This document shows positions 48,441-59,429 of a DNA stretch of 64,000 nucleotides, in pieces. A program made the translations under genes and the position numbers. Below the pieces are notes generated by a model. That model had not been told where the DNA came from and made no database searches. It saw only the letters and a list, made by a program, of their open reading frames with translations. This DNA is from Hermetia illucens (Eukaryota; Arthropoda; Insecta; Diptera; Stratiomyidae), in the NCBI RefSeq assembly GCF_905115235.1, contig NC_051850.1, forward strand, positions 7,163,841-7,227,840. The letters are read 5' to 3'. Every line of letters begins with the position of its first letter. Within the stretch, counting starts at the first letter, position 1.

Positions 48441-49065
48441 TCAATTTATTGACCGATGGTGATGATTTAGATACAGGATGCCGCTCCACGGTTGCGGTTC
48501 TTTGTGGAGTCCCGCTTTCTCTACCTCCACATGCATGATTCTACCTTACACAAGTTGACCTTCAAGAGGAAGTTCCAAAGTGTTGGGACGGAAAGAAAAA
48601 TGAACCGACTACAATTAAAAACCAATAAACTCCGAACTTCAATTTTAATGTTATGTACGCAATTACAACCGTAAGACAACAATGCATCGAATTGGAAAGG
48701 TATTGAATCACATCGGGGGAAATTCCGCTCCCAGCTTTCCACAACAACAGCGCAACAGCGATAATTACGCTCCTGGAAGCGACAGAAATTGCAGTCCCTG
48801 AAGCAATTTTTCGCATACTTTATTCACTCATTTCCAGCAAAATACATCACCTTTTTGGCTACTAGATCAAAGATGGCGTTGGTTGCAGATAACCCTTTAT
48901 CCGAATATAATCAGCAATGGTCACAGCTGTGTGGATATAAATATTTGCCTTGCGCAGTTTGTCAAAATAGACTCAAGTGACAGAAATGGCTTGAGGTCGG
49001 CCTGATTTATTTACCTTTGCAAAAGTATTCTATTTTCTGTATTCTATGCGGAATTTTTAATATAA
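48441..49065. other. Upstream region of gene E
   Basis: No gene recognised. A TATAAATA at 48936-48943 on the plus strand could belong to the gene E promoter, about 130 nt upstream of the ATG, but no properly spaced initiator was obvious. Confidence 0.35.
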
Positions 49066-49069
49066 AACG

Positions 49070-52000
49070 ATGGCTACCAACACGGATTTTACATCATTCC
49101 TAAGTACGAGAGTCAAGGCGGAGCTCGAGTCGGAGGAGGAGATTCTAGATGAAATCCTAGAAGACAATGAAGTTAAGGACATTCATTCAGATTTCTTGGA
49201 TGCTGGACAGGAGGCAAAGTGTGGAAGTATCTTCATATCGACTACTCGAAAGTATACCTTGGTCTGCGAAAGTTGCGATGGACGCTTCGATAGTATGGAA
49301 GCGTTTGGTTATCATCTGGAAAAGGACCACTTCGACTATGGAGTACGAAACGGTGGCTGGTGTAAAATACCCATAAAGGAGGAGGTCTCTTTCAAGACTG
49401 AGGATATACAAAATAAAGGTAATTATTGAAGATGCGTCAGCTCTACTTTTGAGCATATTAAACGAAATCAAGTTCGATGGAGGATCCAAGTAGTATTGAA
49501 ATCTTAATGGGAGATGTAGCCCCAAAAGAAAGAGTGACCACGCCTCCCTTGGTCATACAATCTCGTGGTTTTGCCCTGGTAAGTTCATATAATATCAAAA
49601 ACGATTGTCTTGCATTCCCTACACTTGGTATGCTTCTTTTGGGATAGCTTTTTAAAGTTGTATGCATACTGTGTATCCACGGATGATGTTTCTTATAGAC
49701 TTAATAAAGCTGCTGAGCTACTTAGGTAAGAGGCCTCCGAGCTAAGAAAAGCTTAAGGATCTATAGATGCGTCATCAGACCCAAAAATCACTATGCAGCT
49801 TCATCTACCCTGCTCGCCCCTAAGTATATCGAATCCAACCAAATCAACTAAAAGCGTGTCTAGGTCTCACAAGAACAGCCAACCCCCCCCCCCCCCCCCC
49901 CTTCTCCTTTGGGGCCTTTGCATTGACGACTGGAACCCCCTCCCCAAAAGAGAAAGTTTTTGCTTACATCGAAGGAGCTAATCAAACTGAAAACGAGATG
50001 CTCAAACACCTACCAAACCGTTCAAGGAAACACAGATACGGATAATAGGCTTTCGAATATCTATAAAAGCTTTCAAACCCTTTATAGAATGCTAAAGGTC
50101 AACAAACTACCGAACACTTTGCCAATGCTGCAAATGCAAACCTCTACCCCAACAGCTCCAGACGAGATATAGGTAAGGGTTTCACTCTTGTTACGACTGA
50201 CACTGTTCAGCGTAGCAATCAGGCCTTATGTGCCTGCATATCTCCTGATCTCAGCCTTGAGAAACACTTTATTCTCAATGAAAACTCCACTATCACAACG
50301 GAGCTTGCAGCAATCCTTCTAGCCCAACAAAGAGAAGTCAGTAAGCTGGCCACAGTCACCGTTGTTCTTCACACTTGCGATTTACAGACTTCCAAAATCC
50401 CTGTTCATTTCCTGGCGCAAATAAACCATCAGGCCTTATGGAGTGAGGGTGTGCGGCTTCTGTGCATATTGCGGCAACATCCTGAATGAAGTGGCCTAAC
50501 AGCTAACTAGTAATGTAAACGCTCAAGGAACCATACTAAGCGTACCATATGCGCCTACGGGCCCGTTAGTCGTCATCTAAAAATCTATAATGAAGAACTG
50601 CAACATTCACTTCCACGAAATTTCGCGGACAAAGAGAAGATCCTTTGCGAGGATATATCTCATCCCTCCAGTTATGATTGGGGAACTTTCCGTTCTCCCC
50701 TAAGGATCTCAGGAGAAAACGTTAAACTGTTTTAGGTCTGGCCACATACACAACAAACTTTTCTTAAACTGATGAAAATATTGTAGTCGGATCTTTGTGA
50801 CGAGTGAAGGCTGCTGAATCCATTGAGCACTTAATTTTTCGTTGTTCTGGAATGAGCCCTTTTCGTCCTATGACCAATAGCAGCTCAAGGATTTGATCAA
50901 GTTTCTAACTAAAGCCAAAAAAGCTTCTAATACTCGCGTTTATTTTTCCATATGGGGACTGCGGTACTTTCTTGCCAGTCAGATGTGGTTCTGTCTTCCA
51001 GAATAACCCGATTAAAGAATTCAATGGGTCCCAACTCTTCGCTTTTCAGACCTCAAATGCGATGTCGTCACTTCCCGTTGCTTTCACCAATTTCATTCGT
51101 TTTATTGCTTCATCGACTTCAATTGCGCTGACAGTTACGTCTCTATGGTTTAGGACTTAATCCCACGGTCTTCTTCACACACACGGATTGATTTTGTGAC
51201 CACAATCAGAACCCCGCTACGACAAGCTACAACAACAGTCTATACCAAGTGCAATGGCTCAGCATTCATACTGGTCGATGCAAGATCTATCTAAATCTCT
51301 ACCGAACTAAGGAGTACGGCTCCCGTGTTGAAACGCAACACCACCTCGAGGCCCGAAGATCTCTGTTCGCTTGAACGTAGCTCCCACTATGGGGCAACTG
51401 CAACAACCGACCTGAACGCATATACAACAGGAATTCTCCTGAAGTATGTGAATTCAGGGGTTATCCCGATTCTCATGATACCAGTATACCCCTGGTAAGG
51501 TTTCATGACCTATTGCCACTTCAGATGAGTCCCTGTGCAGACTCTGGTCTAATCGTACTAATTAGGCCTTTGGAGCATTCGTTTACTGCATCACGGCCGG
51601 CAAACCAATGTGATACAGTGTCTCCCGGTGCCACCACTATGGAGGTTCTCCTCGGCCGCTTGGTTTTATTTCGGCCAACAGGGATGCTGCCCCGCTACCT
51701 TACCGCCATCTCTGAGCGCTGCTCGAAATATTCTTGCCATCTATCCGTTGTGGTTCGACGGTTGGTAAGCAAAGTACCGTTCTTGTCATTAACGCAACGA
51801 AGTGTTCGATATCCTGTGTGCGTTCGTTTCGGCTTTTGCAAGTCGACACAGATCTCTCTCGTCATCCTGAGTGTCCAGTTTATCGGAAAGATCTTTGTAA
51901 TCGACCGTTTGGGTGACAGCGCTCGCTTTCTTTGCTTCCCGGTTGGCATTCTTTTATATTTCCCAATTGGCCAGCATTTCATCGTTGAGAATCTTGTGGT

Positions 52001-55000
52001 AGAGGCGTTTCTTTTCACGGACCTTAATTTGGAAACCATCATTCCAAAGCCAAGTATCTCGGTTGATTTACCGCTTACCTGGTTTGATGACCCCGAAAGT
52101 TACAGAGGCCGCTTTATGGATCGTGTCTTTAATTTAGTTCCACGATTCTTCCACATTCGTTATGGTTGGTAATCGCGTAAGTGAGATCATTTTTCTTTCT
52201 TCTCGCGAAATCGCCACCATTTAATGCGCGGCGGGCGCGATGGCTTAATTCGCAGAACGGCAATCAATGGCCGATATTGAAATGCGATGGTCTCATAGGG
52301 AACGGCTTTGCCATCAGTGACAGTAGTAAAATGTCGGCATCTTATGAGAATATAGTCGATTTGCGTTTTACTGCTCCCACTATAAAATGTAGGAAGATGA
52401 GACAATCATTTGATGAACCATGTATTCGTACGTGCACGCAAAATCGACCAAACCATTTTCCATCATGGCACCTGTTTTCACTCACATGACCACTAAAGTC
52501 GCAATGATGATGTGGTTGTTAGCAGGCACGTTACTTTTCATCGAGAAGGTGCCAGAAGGCATCTTTCTCGGCATCAGGTCGACCTATCTGTGGTTCGTAT
52601 GCGGTGAATAAGTGAGCTTTATTAGCCAATCATCAAATCGTTCGACTTCTTTAACAGCATCACAGAAACCCTCTGAGATGGTAATGCGGACATCGTATTG
52701 AGTGTGTGAGCTACCAAAATAGAGAAGTTTATAGCCATTTATACCGCGTTCGCGTTCTATGTCGCAGCTTTTGGCACCAGGCCATCGAGTTTCTTGCAGA
52801 GCGCAGATATCAAAGCGCCTTTTCCGAAGGGCTCTTGCGAGTTCCTCGGTCTTTCCAGTAAGAGTACCAACATTTAGTATGCAGACATGTATTTGTTTTG
52901 TTCGTTTTGTTCGGACTAACTTGCTTACGTCCTGACGACGTCCATGCGCCAAAAACCCTTGCCCATTTCTGGACAGGACCGGGGCCCGTCCTGCCGCGTC
53001 GACTGAGGTGGACGCCCTAGCATTTCTCCGAGGCTTGTGACTCAACCCGATCATCATGTTTGTAACGACATTGTATGCATTTTCTTGGTTGGCCTGTCGC
53101 GGGACCTGTCACCAAGAGAGATCAGGTAGGAAATCTTATAAATGACACTTTTTTTCGTTTACTCTTTTTTGTCCTTGACTGATTGTAACCGGATCCTAAG
53201 TAGGTATCGTCTACTGGTCGAGGTGACCCAGAATCTACGTTTATGTAGCCGCCTTTTAATGTTCTGCGACCGACCCGAGTAGGTTAATGTTATCCACTGC
53301 CTAGGTTCTGTGTTCATCTCCTGGAGCAATGTTGAAGGTTGCTCTTTTGAGGCATGGCGTAGTTTGTTTTTGATCCGATTTTCGATGAGGTTCCTGTTGT
53401 ATCCGTTTTTCTTGGCTGTTTCTAGGAAGTAGTTCATTTCTTTATTTCTTGTTTCTTCATTCAGCGGTGTTGTGGCCATCCTGTGAATCATAAAGTTGTA
53501 TGCCGCCATCTTATGGTGGAAATCGTGGTTTGAGGTGTATGTGATGGTTCGTTGTGTCTGGGTCGGTTTTCTGTAGATGTCGAATTCAAAATCCCCTCTT
53601 TCCCGGATTATTTTTAAGTCTAAGAATCTTTTCGATCTCCATGGCCAAATCGATGTTCCTGTGGACCCAACTGGTTTTCTGGAGGTTTGTTCCTGCTCCT
53701 TCCCTTTTTATAATTGCTAATACATCATAAACGTATCTGATCCAAAATCTCGAGAGTGCCCAACTTTCTCGAGTTCATCCTCCAGGTTCTCCATAAAAAC
53801 CTCGCGTATCAGCGGTCAGTGGGGTTGACCCCATTGCTGCCAGGTTGTTTTGTAAAATTTATTGCTGAATGTGAAATAGGATTCACTCATGCACGTGCAG
53901 GCCAGTTTCTTATACAATTTAACCTTCTTCCTCAATTCGGCTGAGTTTTTCACATTGTATCCTCCCGGTCTCAATATGGTCAATATGGGAGAAAATTTTT
54001 CGGAAGATAAAACACTGAAGAAGGGGATAGTTGGTCCCCGAAATACGTATTTGTTTAAATTAGATGCTTTTAGCCAATAAAACGAAAAAATATCTTCCAA
54101 GGCAATCTTTCATTTGAAGACTTCGGCTAACAAACAACCTCCCAATTCAAATCACTCCCACCATAATCGGTGCCGTCGCGTTTGCCCATCACATGTCCGA
54201 ACAAGGTGTTGCCAGCTCCCACCTTAGCGTTCATAGGAAGCCTCTCCTGAACTGCATTTAATTGCTCGTAGAAAGCAGTGTTCTCCACTATATTGGAAAT
54301 CTCCATTTGCGCGTAGCATTGCGCAATTGTGATACTCCTTAACCTGGACCGGAATCTTGCAGTTAGATGTCTGTCAGAAATCGGCTTCCAGGTCAAGAGA
54401 GCACGCCTTGCGGAGACGTCAGAAGCAACCCGACACCAGATTCGCGTCTGCTACCATTTGCCTTTCCAAAGTATAAAAGCACATTGCCATAAGTGTGGCA
54501 AGAAGAAGAGAAGCACTCTCCAGGGTCATACCATCTTACTTCCCTCAGGCCCAGGATATGCAGCTTATATCGCTGGAATTCCCGCTCAAGTTGGAGCGTG
54601 TGCATATTCCAGAAACAAATCATAATCCGTTTTCGTTAGCCAAAGGTCGTGTGCGTGAGATCAGTCCCTATCCGAAGCATTGTTGACGCTTCGGTAGCAG
54701 TAAAGTTTGAAAATTTGCAGGTTGCTAGCCCACAAATTTCTATTCCTTTTAGTCGCCTCTCACGACAAGCAGGACAGACTTTGAATGTATCCTTAAGACC
54801 CTCCTGTGAGGATAGAAAATTCTCTCAGTTGAACTTATTCGCTGCGTCTTGTATGCCAACCTACATCATACGTCTTACCAAATGCCGGAATCGTTTGCAA
54901 TACTTTCTCGATTTGGGAAGGCATTTTGTATCCTCAGGAATAGTAGCTAAGTTTCACGGAAATTCACAAAATTCTAAATTATGACTAATCTTCACAAATT

Positions 55001-56975
55001 TTATCCCATTTCATCCAAAAGAATGCACCGCGACGAATTTCGATGCCACGTATCTTCCAAAAAATTCCATTTTCGAGGAATCTGCCATGAATGCTTTCCA
55101 GAACTTCCCACTTCAATCTTCCAACAATAGCTCAGTCATTTCTAGGAGACCTACAGTGGTATTAACCGGACAACCCCTCTACGATGAGAAAAAAAACTTT
55201 TGCATCACATGCGATCGTCAGTTGGAATCGAAGAAGTCTTTCTACCGTCATAAGTATTATCACAAAGAGATGTTCCGCAAGCAGGATAGGCTCCATTTGC
55301 AATATCCCGGGCCAAATGGTGCATTAGTTGAAACTGTTGTTAAAGAGGAACTCGATATTGGAAATTATGAAGTTCAGAATCCAGGTAAGAGCACCTTACA
55401 GTTGGTTGATGATAAGCAGAACTAACGTTTGATCAAATGTTCTTCATTACAGGGTTTCCAGAAGCATACAATGAGACCTATATTCACCCAGGTGCCGTCG
55501 GCAATCCTATCGACCCAGCAGCAGAACATCTCAAATCAATTCAAATGAATTCCCCTTCTCTCCATTGTGGTTCCACACGGACTAGCTACGATGAATTGCA
55601 ACCTAAACTCAATACCTCAGTGGATATTAACGCGCAGTATTCTCACCACATCCAAGCGATAAATATGGCGGAAATTCAACTAGGGTCTACTATGCAAAAC
55701 GAACAATTGTTTTGCCCAGAAAGCAGTCAACAATATGAGGCAGACAAAAATCAAACAGCGGAATTCAACCACAATGCCGCGGTAACGGGCGAAAGTAGTG
55801 AATATGACCAACACGAAAATGATCCAGATGCACCACGAAGGGGCCGAAAAAAGGGAAAAGTGGTATTTTCGTTTGAACCTGAATTCGACAAGGCAAGAAA
55901 CTTTTGTATTACATGTAATCGTCAAATGAGCTCAGGGGAATCCTTCAAACATCACGAGTACGATCACAAATTCAAAATTCGAAAGTGGTACATCGCCAAT
56001 GGATTGAAATCAAGGAAAGAACAAGTTAAATTCGTGTTTTCCGAAAACCCAAGTTTCGACGATGAAAGAAATTTTTGTATCACTTGCAATCGAGAATTCG
56101 ACACTAAAATAGGTTTTCAGCTCCACAAGAAAAGGCATAGATTAAAGATACGTGAAAAACAGGGCACAGTTAGCACGTCTGAAGCCACATTCTCATGTGA
56201 ATTGTGTCCTGGAAAATTTAAATCAGATTTCTGTTTACGAAGACATACAGTATCGAGCCACGGGGATAAAATCCCGAATTCCCTACAAGGGGATCCAACG
56301 TACCTCAGGTGTCGGTTTTGCCATAAGGATTTCGAAAAGCCAACAGAACGCCATCAACACGAACGGGACCACGCTAACGAACGAGCACGGTATCGATGTC
56401 ACCTATGTCCGAAGTCATTCACCACAAGTGCAGGTCGAAAGGCTCACAAAACCATTCATCGAGGTGATCGCCCATTTCTCTGTTCACAGTGTCCGAAAGC
56501 TTTTGGAGCTCGAGCGAATCTTTATCGTCATGTTCAATGCATCCATTCTGGCATAAAACCATTCGCATGTGAATATTGCGGCAAAACATTCAGTGAGAAA
56601 TCAGATCTTACCTCTCACATTGTAAGTCATACGAAAGAGAAGCCTCACGAGTGCCAGGAGTGTGGGGCACGATTCAGTTATTTGCAGAGTTTACGTATTC
56701 ATAAGAAAAGACACGCAAATCAACGAGACTTTAAATGTGAGGTGTGTGGAAAACTGTTCACTACTAACAGCGAATTGCGGGATCATAGGACGATTCATTC
56801 TGAGGGATGTGATTTTCAGTGTCCGCACTGTCAAAAACGATTCAAAAGAAAGAGTACTTTGAGGGCTCATAAGAAATTGCACGAAAATGAACAAATGTAT
56901 CGTTGTATGATGTGTGACATAAAATTCGCTAATGAAGGCGAATTAAATTTGCATATGGAATCTCATAGTGGTTAG
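49070..56975 (+). CDS. Gene E: C2H2 zinc-finger protein (12 fingers plus a degenerate one), 744 aa, three exons
   Basis: Exons 49070-49418, 55022-55384 and 55453-56975 are all joined in phase 1; the total of 2235 nt closes in frame. Exon 1 is the family N-terminus: VKAE (15-18), EEEILDEIL, AKCGSIF, finger VCESC...HLEKDH, with donor AAAG|GTAATT. Exon 2 adds a linker, one NFCITCDRQL finger and a second acidic KEEL patch (donor CCAG|GTAAGA). Exon 3 (acceptor CATTACAG) has a long Gln/Asn-rich linker, two more NFCITC fingers, then nine fingers including GDKIPNSLQGDPTYLRC and FEKPTER. It ends just after the last finger. The exon 2 acceptor (CCAAAAG) has only a modest pyrimidine tract, so that junction is the least certain. 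Likely nuclear DNA-binding regulator; no named orthologue assigned. Confidence 0.85.
49780..50960 (+). mobile_element. LINE RNase H/C-terminal remnant in intron 1 of gene E
   Basis: Plus-strand frames near 50275-50340 read TITTELAAILLAQQREVSK, like the ExxAI helix of LINE RNase H domains. Near 50740-50800, WPHTQQTFLKLMKIL resembles the C-terminal part that precedes a zinc-binding motif. Broken and weakly preserved. A poly-C run of about 19 lies at 49880-49898. Confidence 0.4.
51180..51695 (+). repeat. Dispersed repeat, copy 2 (related to 48.1-48.4 kb)
   Basis: The 3' part (51510-51690) parallels 48165-48370, and the upstream part extends further. It ends sharply where the RTE-like LINE begins, near 51695. 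Non-coding, class unknown. Confidence 0.55.
51695..53120 (-). mobile_element. RTE-like LINE, 5' two-thirds of endonuclease and linker
   Basis: Minus strand. The AP endonuclease start at 53057-52584 has HVCILNVGTLTGKTEELARA, CALQETRW and SCDIERERGINGYKLLYFGS (given in parts). The endonuclease end at 52405-52187 has LPTFYSGSSKTQIDYILIR, the family's TQIDYIL landmark. The linker at 52042-51695 has RCVNDKNGTLLTNRRTTTDRW. The piece between, containing GDLN and GHVG, is frame-broken. RT is missing. RTE-type by the NVGTLTGK...QETRW and TQIDYIL words. Confidence 0.75.
53160..54110 (-). mobile_element. Penelope-like element fragment (RT region)
   Basis: Minus strand. The frame at 54100-53816 ends SESYFTFSNKFYKTTWQQWG, resembling the YFxFNxxFYxQxxGxxMG motif that opens the palm of Penelope-like reverse transcriptases. 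The frame at 53509-53159 (AAYNFMIHRMATTPLNEETRNK, in part) matches the region after the catalytic core, with KKNGYN and EN-side linker words. The palm centre is missing or scrambled. A 5'/3' truncated, dead copy. Penelope assignment is from memory of these phrases. Confidence 0.6.
54127..54830 (-). mobile_element. LINE 5' region and endonuclease fragment
   Basis: Minus strand. A leader-like stretch lies at 54830-54640. Endonuclease frames at 54623-54393 read WNMHTLQLEREFQRYKLHIL, LREVRWYD and RRESGVGLLL; frames at 54396-54127 read WKPISDRHLTARFRSRL, ITIAQCYA and KVGAGNTLFGHVMG. There is a frame break between them and the copy is cut before the catalytic SDH region. It sits about 190 bp before exon 2 of gene E. 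Confidence 0.7.
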
Positions 56976-57091
56976 TTTCGATGGTCCTCTCGTAATGCTT
57001 TTATTGGATTTAGTAAATAACTCGAAATGCATTGTACTACGATTGTATGTAATAGGATAGCTTTCATTCTGATTGTGTTTAACAAATACAA

Positions 57092-57097
57092 ATTAAA
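57092..57097 (+). other. Poly(A) signal (ATTAAA) of gene E
   Basis: ATTAAA about 115 nt after the gene E stop, in an AT-rich 3' UTR. Confidence 0.45.
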
Positions 57098-57239
57098 AAA
57101 CTAGTGGCGTTAGCCTTCCTCTTGCAGGCGCTCGCACGTTTTTATCTCATCCTGGTCGTTCCTTTCATATTTTTGTGCTAATTCTTCTGTACTTCTCTGC
57201 TGATTCAAGGTCAAGCTATTGGGAGGTGCCGTCAAGAAG

Positions 57240-57880
57240 AATCACCAGAGGTTATCTCCTACCATGGGAATCGGGGTGACCCTCTGAGAACATATGCTCC
57301 GGGAGGATTCTTGGGGTATGTGCTTAGCCATTGTGGAAGTTTCGTAGTGGTTGCGTCCGTCGTGGGAAGAGCTTCTTGGGGGCTCAAGCGTGGGGTTCCG
57401 TTGTGCAATTTGGGCGGCGTACCCTTAGTTACGGTAGAGGTTTAAGATATGCCTCGCATGCACTGATGTGAATGTTGAGCGTGTACTACTGCTGTGCTAG
57501 TCACAGCGCCGCCATGATAGTGGTCTCCAAATCAATCTACAACCGGAAAGGACCGTGGGATTATGCCTACATGGCAGATGTCCACGTCGAACCCCCAGGA
57601 TTTTCATGTGCTCCTACCATGGGAAGCGGAATGGCCCTGTGGAAGTATATGTTTTAGGATAATTCCTGGAGAATGCGCTTTCAGCACTGTTATTTGAGGT
57701 TGGTACTCTTGTGTGAGTTTCATGATGAATGGGGTTACACTTATATCGCGGACAAAGCACTTGTGACTTTAACGTGCGAATTGCGCCTTGCAACTCCGGG
57801 GCCGTACCTCTTAAATGTTGCAGTGGTGCTGGATACGCCTCGCATACACTGGTATAAATACTAAACCTGCACGCAGTATA
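57240..57880 (+). repeat. Two diverged tandem units of about 355-390 bp
   Basis: CTCCTACCATGGGAA recurs at 57257 and 57611 and GCCTCGCAT..CACTG at 57451 and 57837, with other shared words between, so two units lie head to tail. They directly precede Jockey-like LINE coding sequence on the same strand and may be tandem 5' UTR monomers of that LINE. Non-coding. Confidence 0.5.
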
Positions 57881-59420
57881 AACCAATATCCCAACTACGC
57901 GGCCACAAACTGGCAACGCCTCAAACACAACCTAGTCGACAAACTGTTGGCTATCTGCCTCCCGTCCAACCTGTCTACTTCAGAAATTAACTCCGCCGTG
58001 CAAAAGTTGCGGAAATTACGCCAAGGGCCTGCAACGAAACCATCGCTCCCAAACCACTAAAATGTCAGAGCCTGATCACTCTCCCACCCCACGTCCTTGA
58101 CCTCATCAAACAAAAAACTACCCTACGGCGCCAACTCCACCGACACAGATACGCTCTCCAGTTCAATTTCCTTAAAACCCGAATTTATTCCCTAACACAC
58201 TTCATCCAATCCCATATCCATACACTATACGCTGACCACTATGCAGTGAAGCATGCGAGTATTTCGCTCAATCAGCAGACTTGCAAACAATTCAGTGAAA
58301 CTTGCCCTCGCCTAGCGAAACCCTGCACGGGCCAATGTCCTCCCCCACAATACTTCGCCCAAAGCTCACATCGACCTCATTGCAAATAGATTTCTTGTCG
58401 CTAACACTATCCGACATATGTCCGACCAACCCAACATCAACAACCTTACTTCCTCCCCATCCATTTACTTCCAATCCCATCCCCTCAATCTACAACGCCC
58501 CACTGCTCATCTATACAAGCCTTCACACCCCTTACAGTGGAATCCATCATTCTTTCCCGAAACAATCAAAAATCCTTCGGTCCTGACCACATCCCTATCA
58601 TCATGCTGAAAAAATACACAAAAGCCCTTAGCCCTTTCTTGTCTCCACTCTTCAACCCATGCCTCTTATTTGCAAGAGACGCGGCCACGGTACCTCGCAC
58701 GCCCTCCTAGTTCTCAAAACTGACATCCTCTCCCAACTAAACAACATCTCCACCACCGCCTGCCTCCTTGACATTCGAAAAGTCTGGCAAGAAGGCCTCA
58801 TCTTCAAACTCTCCCACAATTTCAAATTTAACCCACAGCTATACGGATTAATTCTAACCTACCAATCCGATCGTAAATTTCTTGTCTGCTTGAATGAAAC
58901 CCTATCCGACCCGTACAGCCTTCCTGCAGGCATTCCATAAAGATCAACACTGTCAGGAATCCTATTTCCTCTATACACCGCCCACTTCTCACTTCACTGT
59001 CACCAGTGAGATTCGAACCGCGACCTTCCGTACAACAGCCTTGTGCTCTAACCACTCAGCTATCCGGACATCCCGAAGCATACAAGCTGCCAAAAACCGC
59101 ATCAATACCACCATCCTAGCCCTCAACAAGTTCCTCCATTCTTGGAAACTCCTCCTCAATCCCAACAAATGTGAAGCCATCGTCCTCCGCCGTTGAGCCA
59201 CTTTTACCCGCAAGATGCTGACCCGCAATCTCGAGATTAAAACCGAGAAATCCCCCATTCCCTCCGTCGAATCCCCTAAATACCTCAATATCCGGCTATC
59301 ACCCGTACCACAACTAAATTCCATCCCCTCCAAAACCATAGCTGTGCTGAAAACCCTATGGCCCATCTTCAAGAGAAATACAATAGAACGAAGCTTAATA
59401 GGATTCAAAGAGCCACGCGT
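57880..59420 (+). mobile_element. Jockey-like LINE (RT part), broken
   Basis: Plus strand: linker with TTLRRQLHRHRYALQF (near 58120-58170), RT start SFGPDHIPIIMLKKY (58575-58620; usually GPDGIP), TTACLLDIRKVWQEGLI (the AFD box replaced by IRKV, near 58760-58805), LPAGIP for the QG box, LHSWKLLLNPNKCEAIVL (59135-59190), then ESPKYLNIRLS. A tRNA-like SINE head (58999-59069) interrupts it where the YxDD box should be. Several stops. Confidence 0.65.
58999..59069 (-). mobile_element. tRNA-like head of a SINE inserted in a LINE
   Basis: The minus strand carries a Pol III A box (TAGCTGAGTGG) and B box (GGTTCGAATCT) about 35 nt apart within 71 nt that resembles a tRNA but lacks a paired acceptor stem. 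That matches the 5' head of an insect tRNA-derived SINE. The SINE body is absent or truncated. The element lies inside the Jockey-like RT. Confidence 0.65.
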
Positions 59421-59429
59421 GCGAGTGCT

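Noticed and set aside
49880-49898. Poly-C tract as a regulatory element
   Set aside because: A homopolymer in an intron inside LINE debris; the similar poly-G at about 40031-40044 shows that such runs are incidental here.
51513-52172. 219-codon open frame on the plus strand
   Set aside because: It is the antisense of the RTE-like LINE endonuclease/linker and of the adjoining non-coding repeat; the minus strand carries the family motifs.
54649-54984. 112-codon plus-strand frame just before exon 2 of gene E
   Set aside because: It mostly overlaps the leader of a minus-strand LINE and shows no C2H2 or other motif, so I did not make it an exon.
58999-59069. Functional tRNA gene
   Set aside because: A and B boxes are present, but the acceptor stem does not pair and the sequence sits inside a LINE, so it fits a SINE head.
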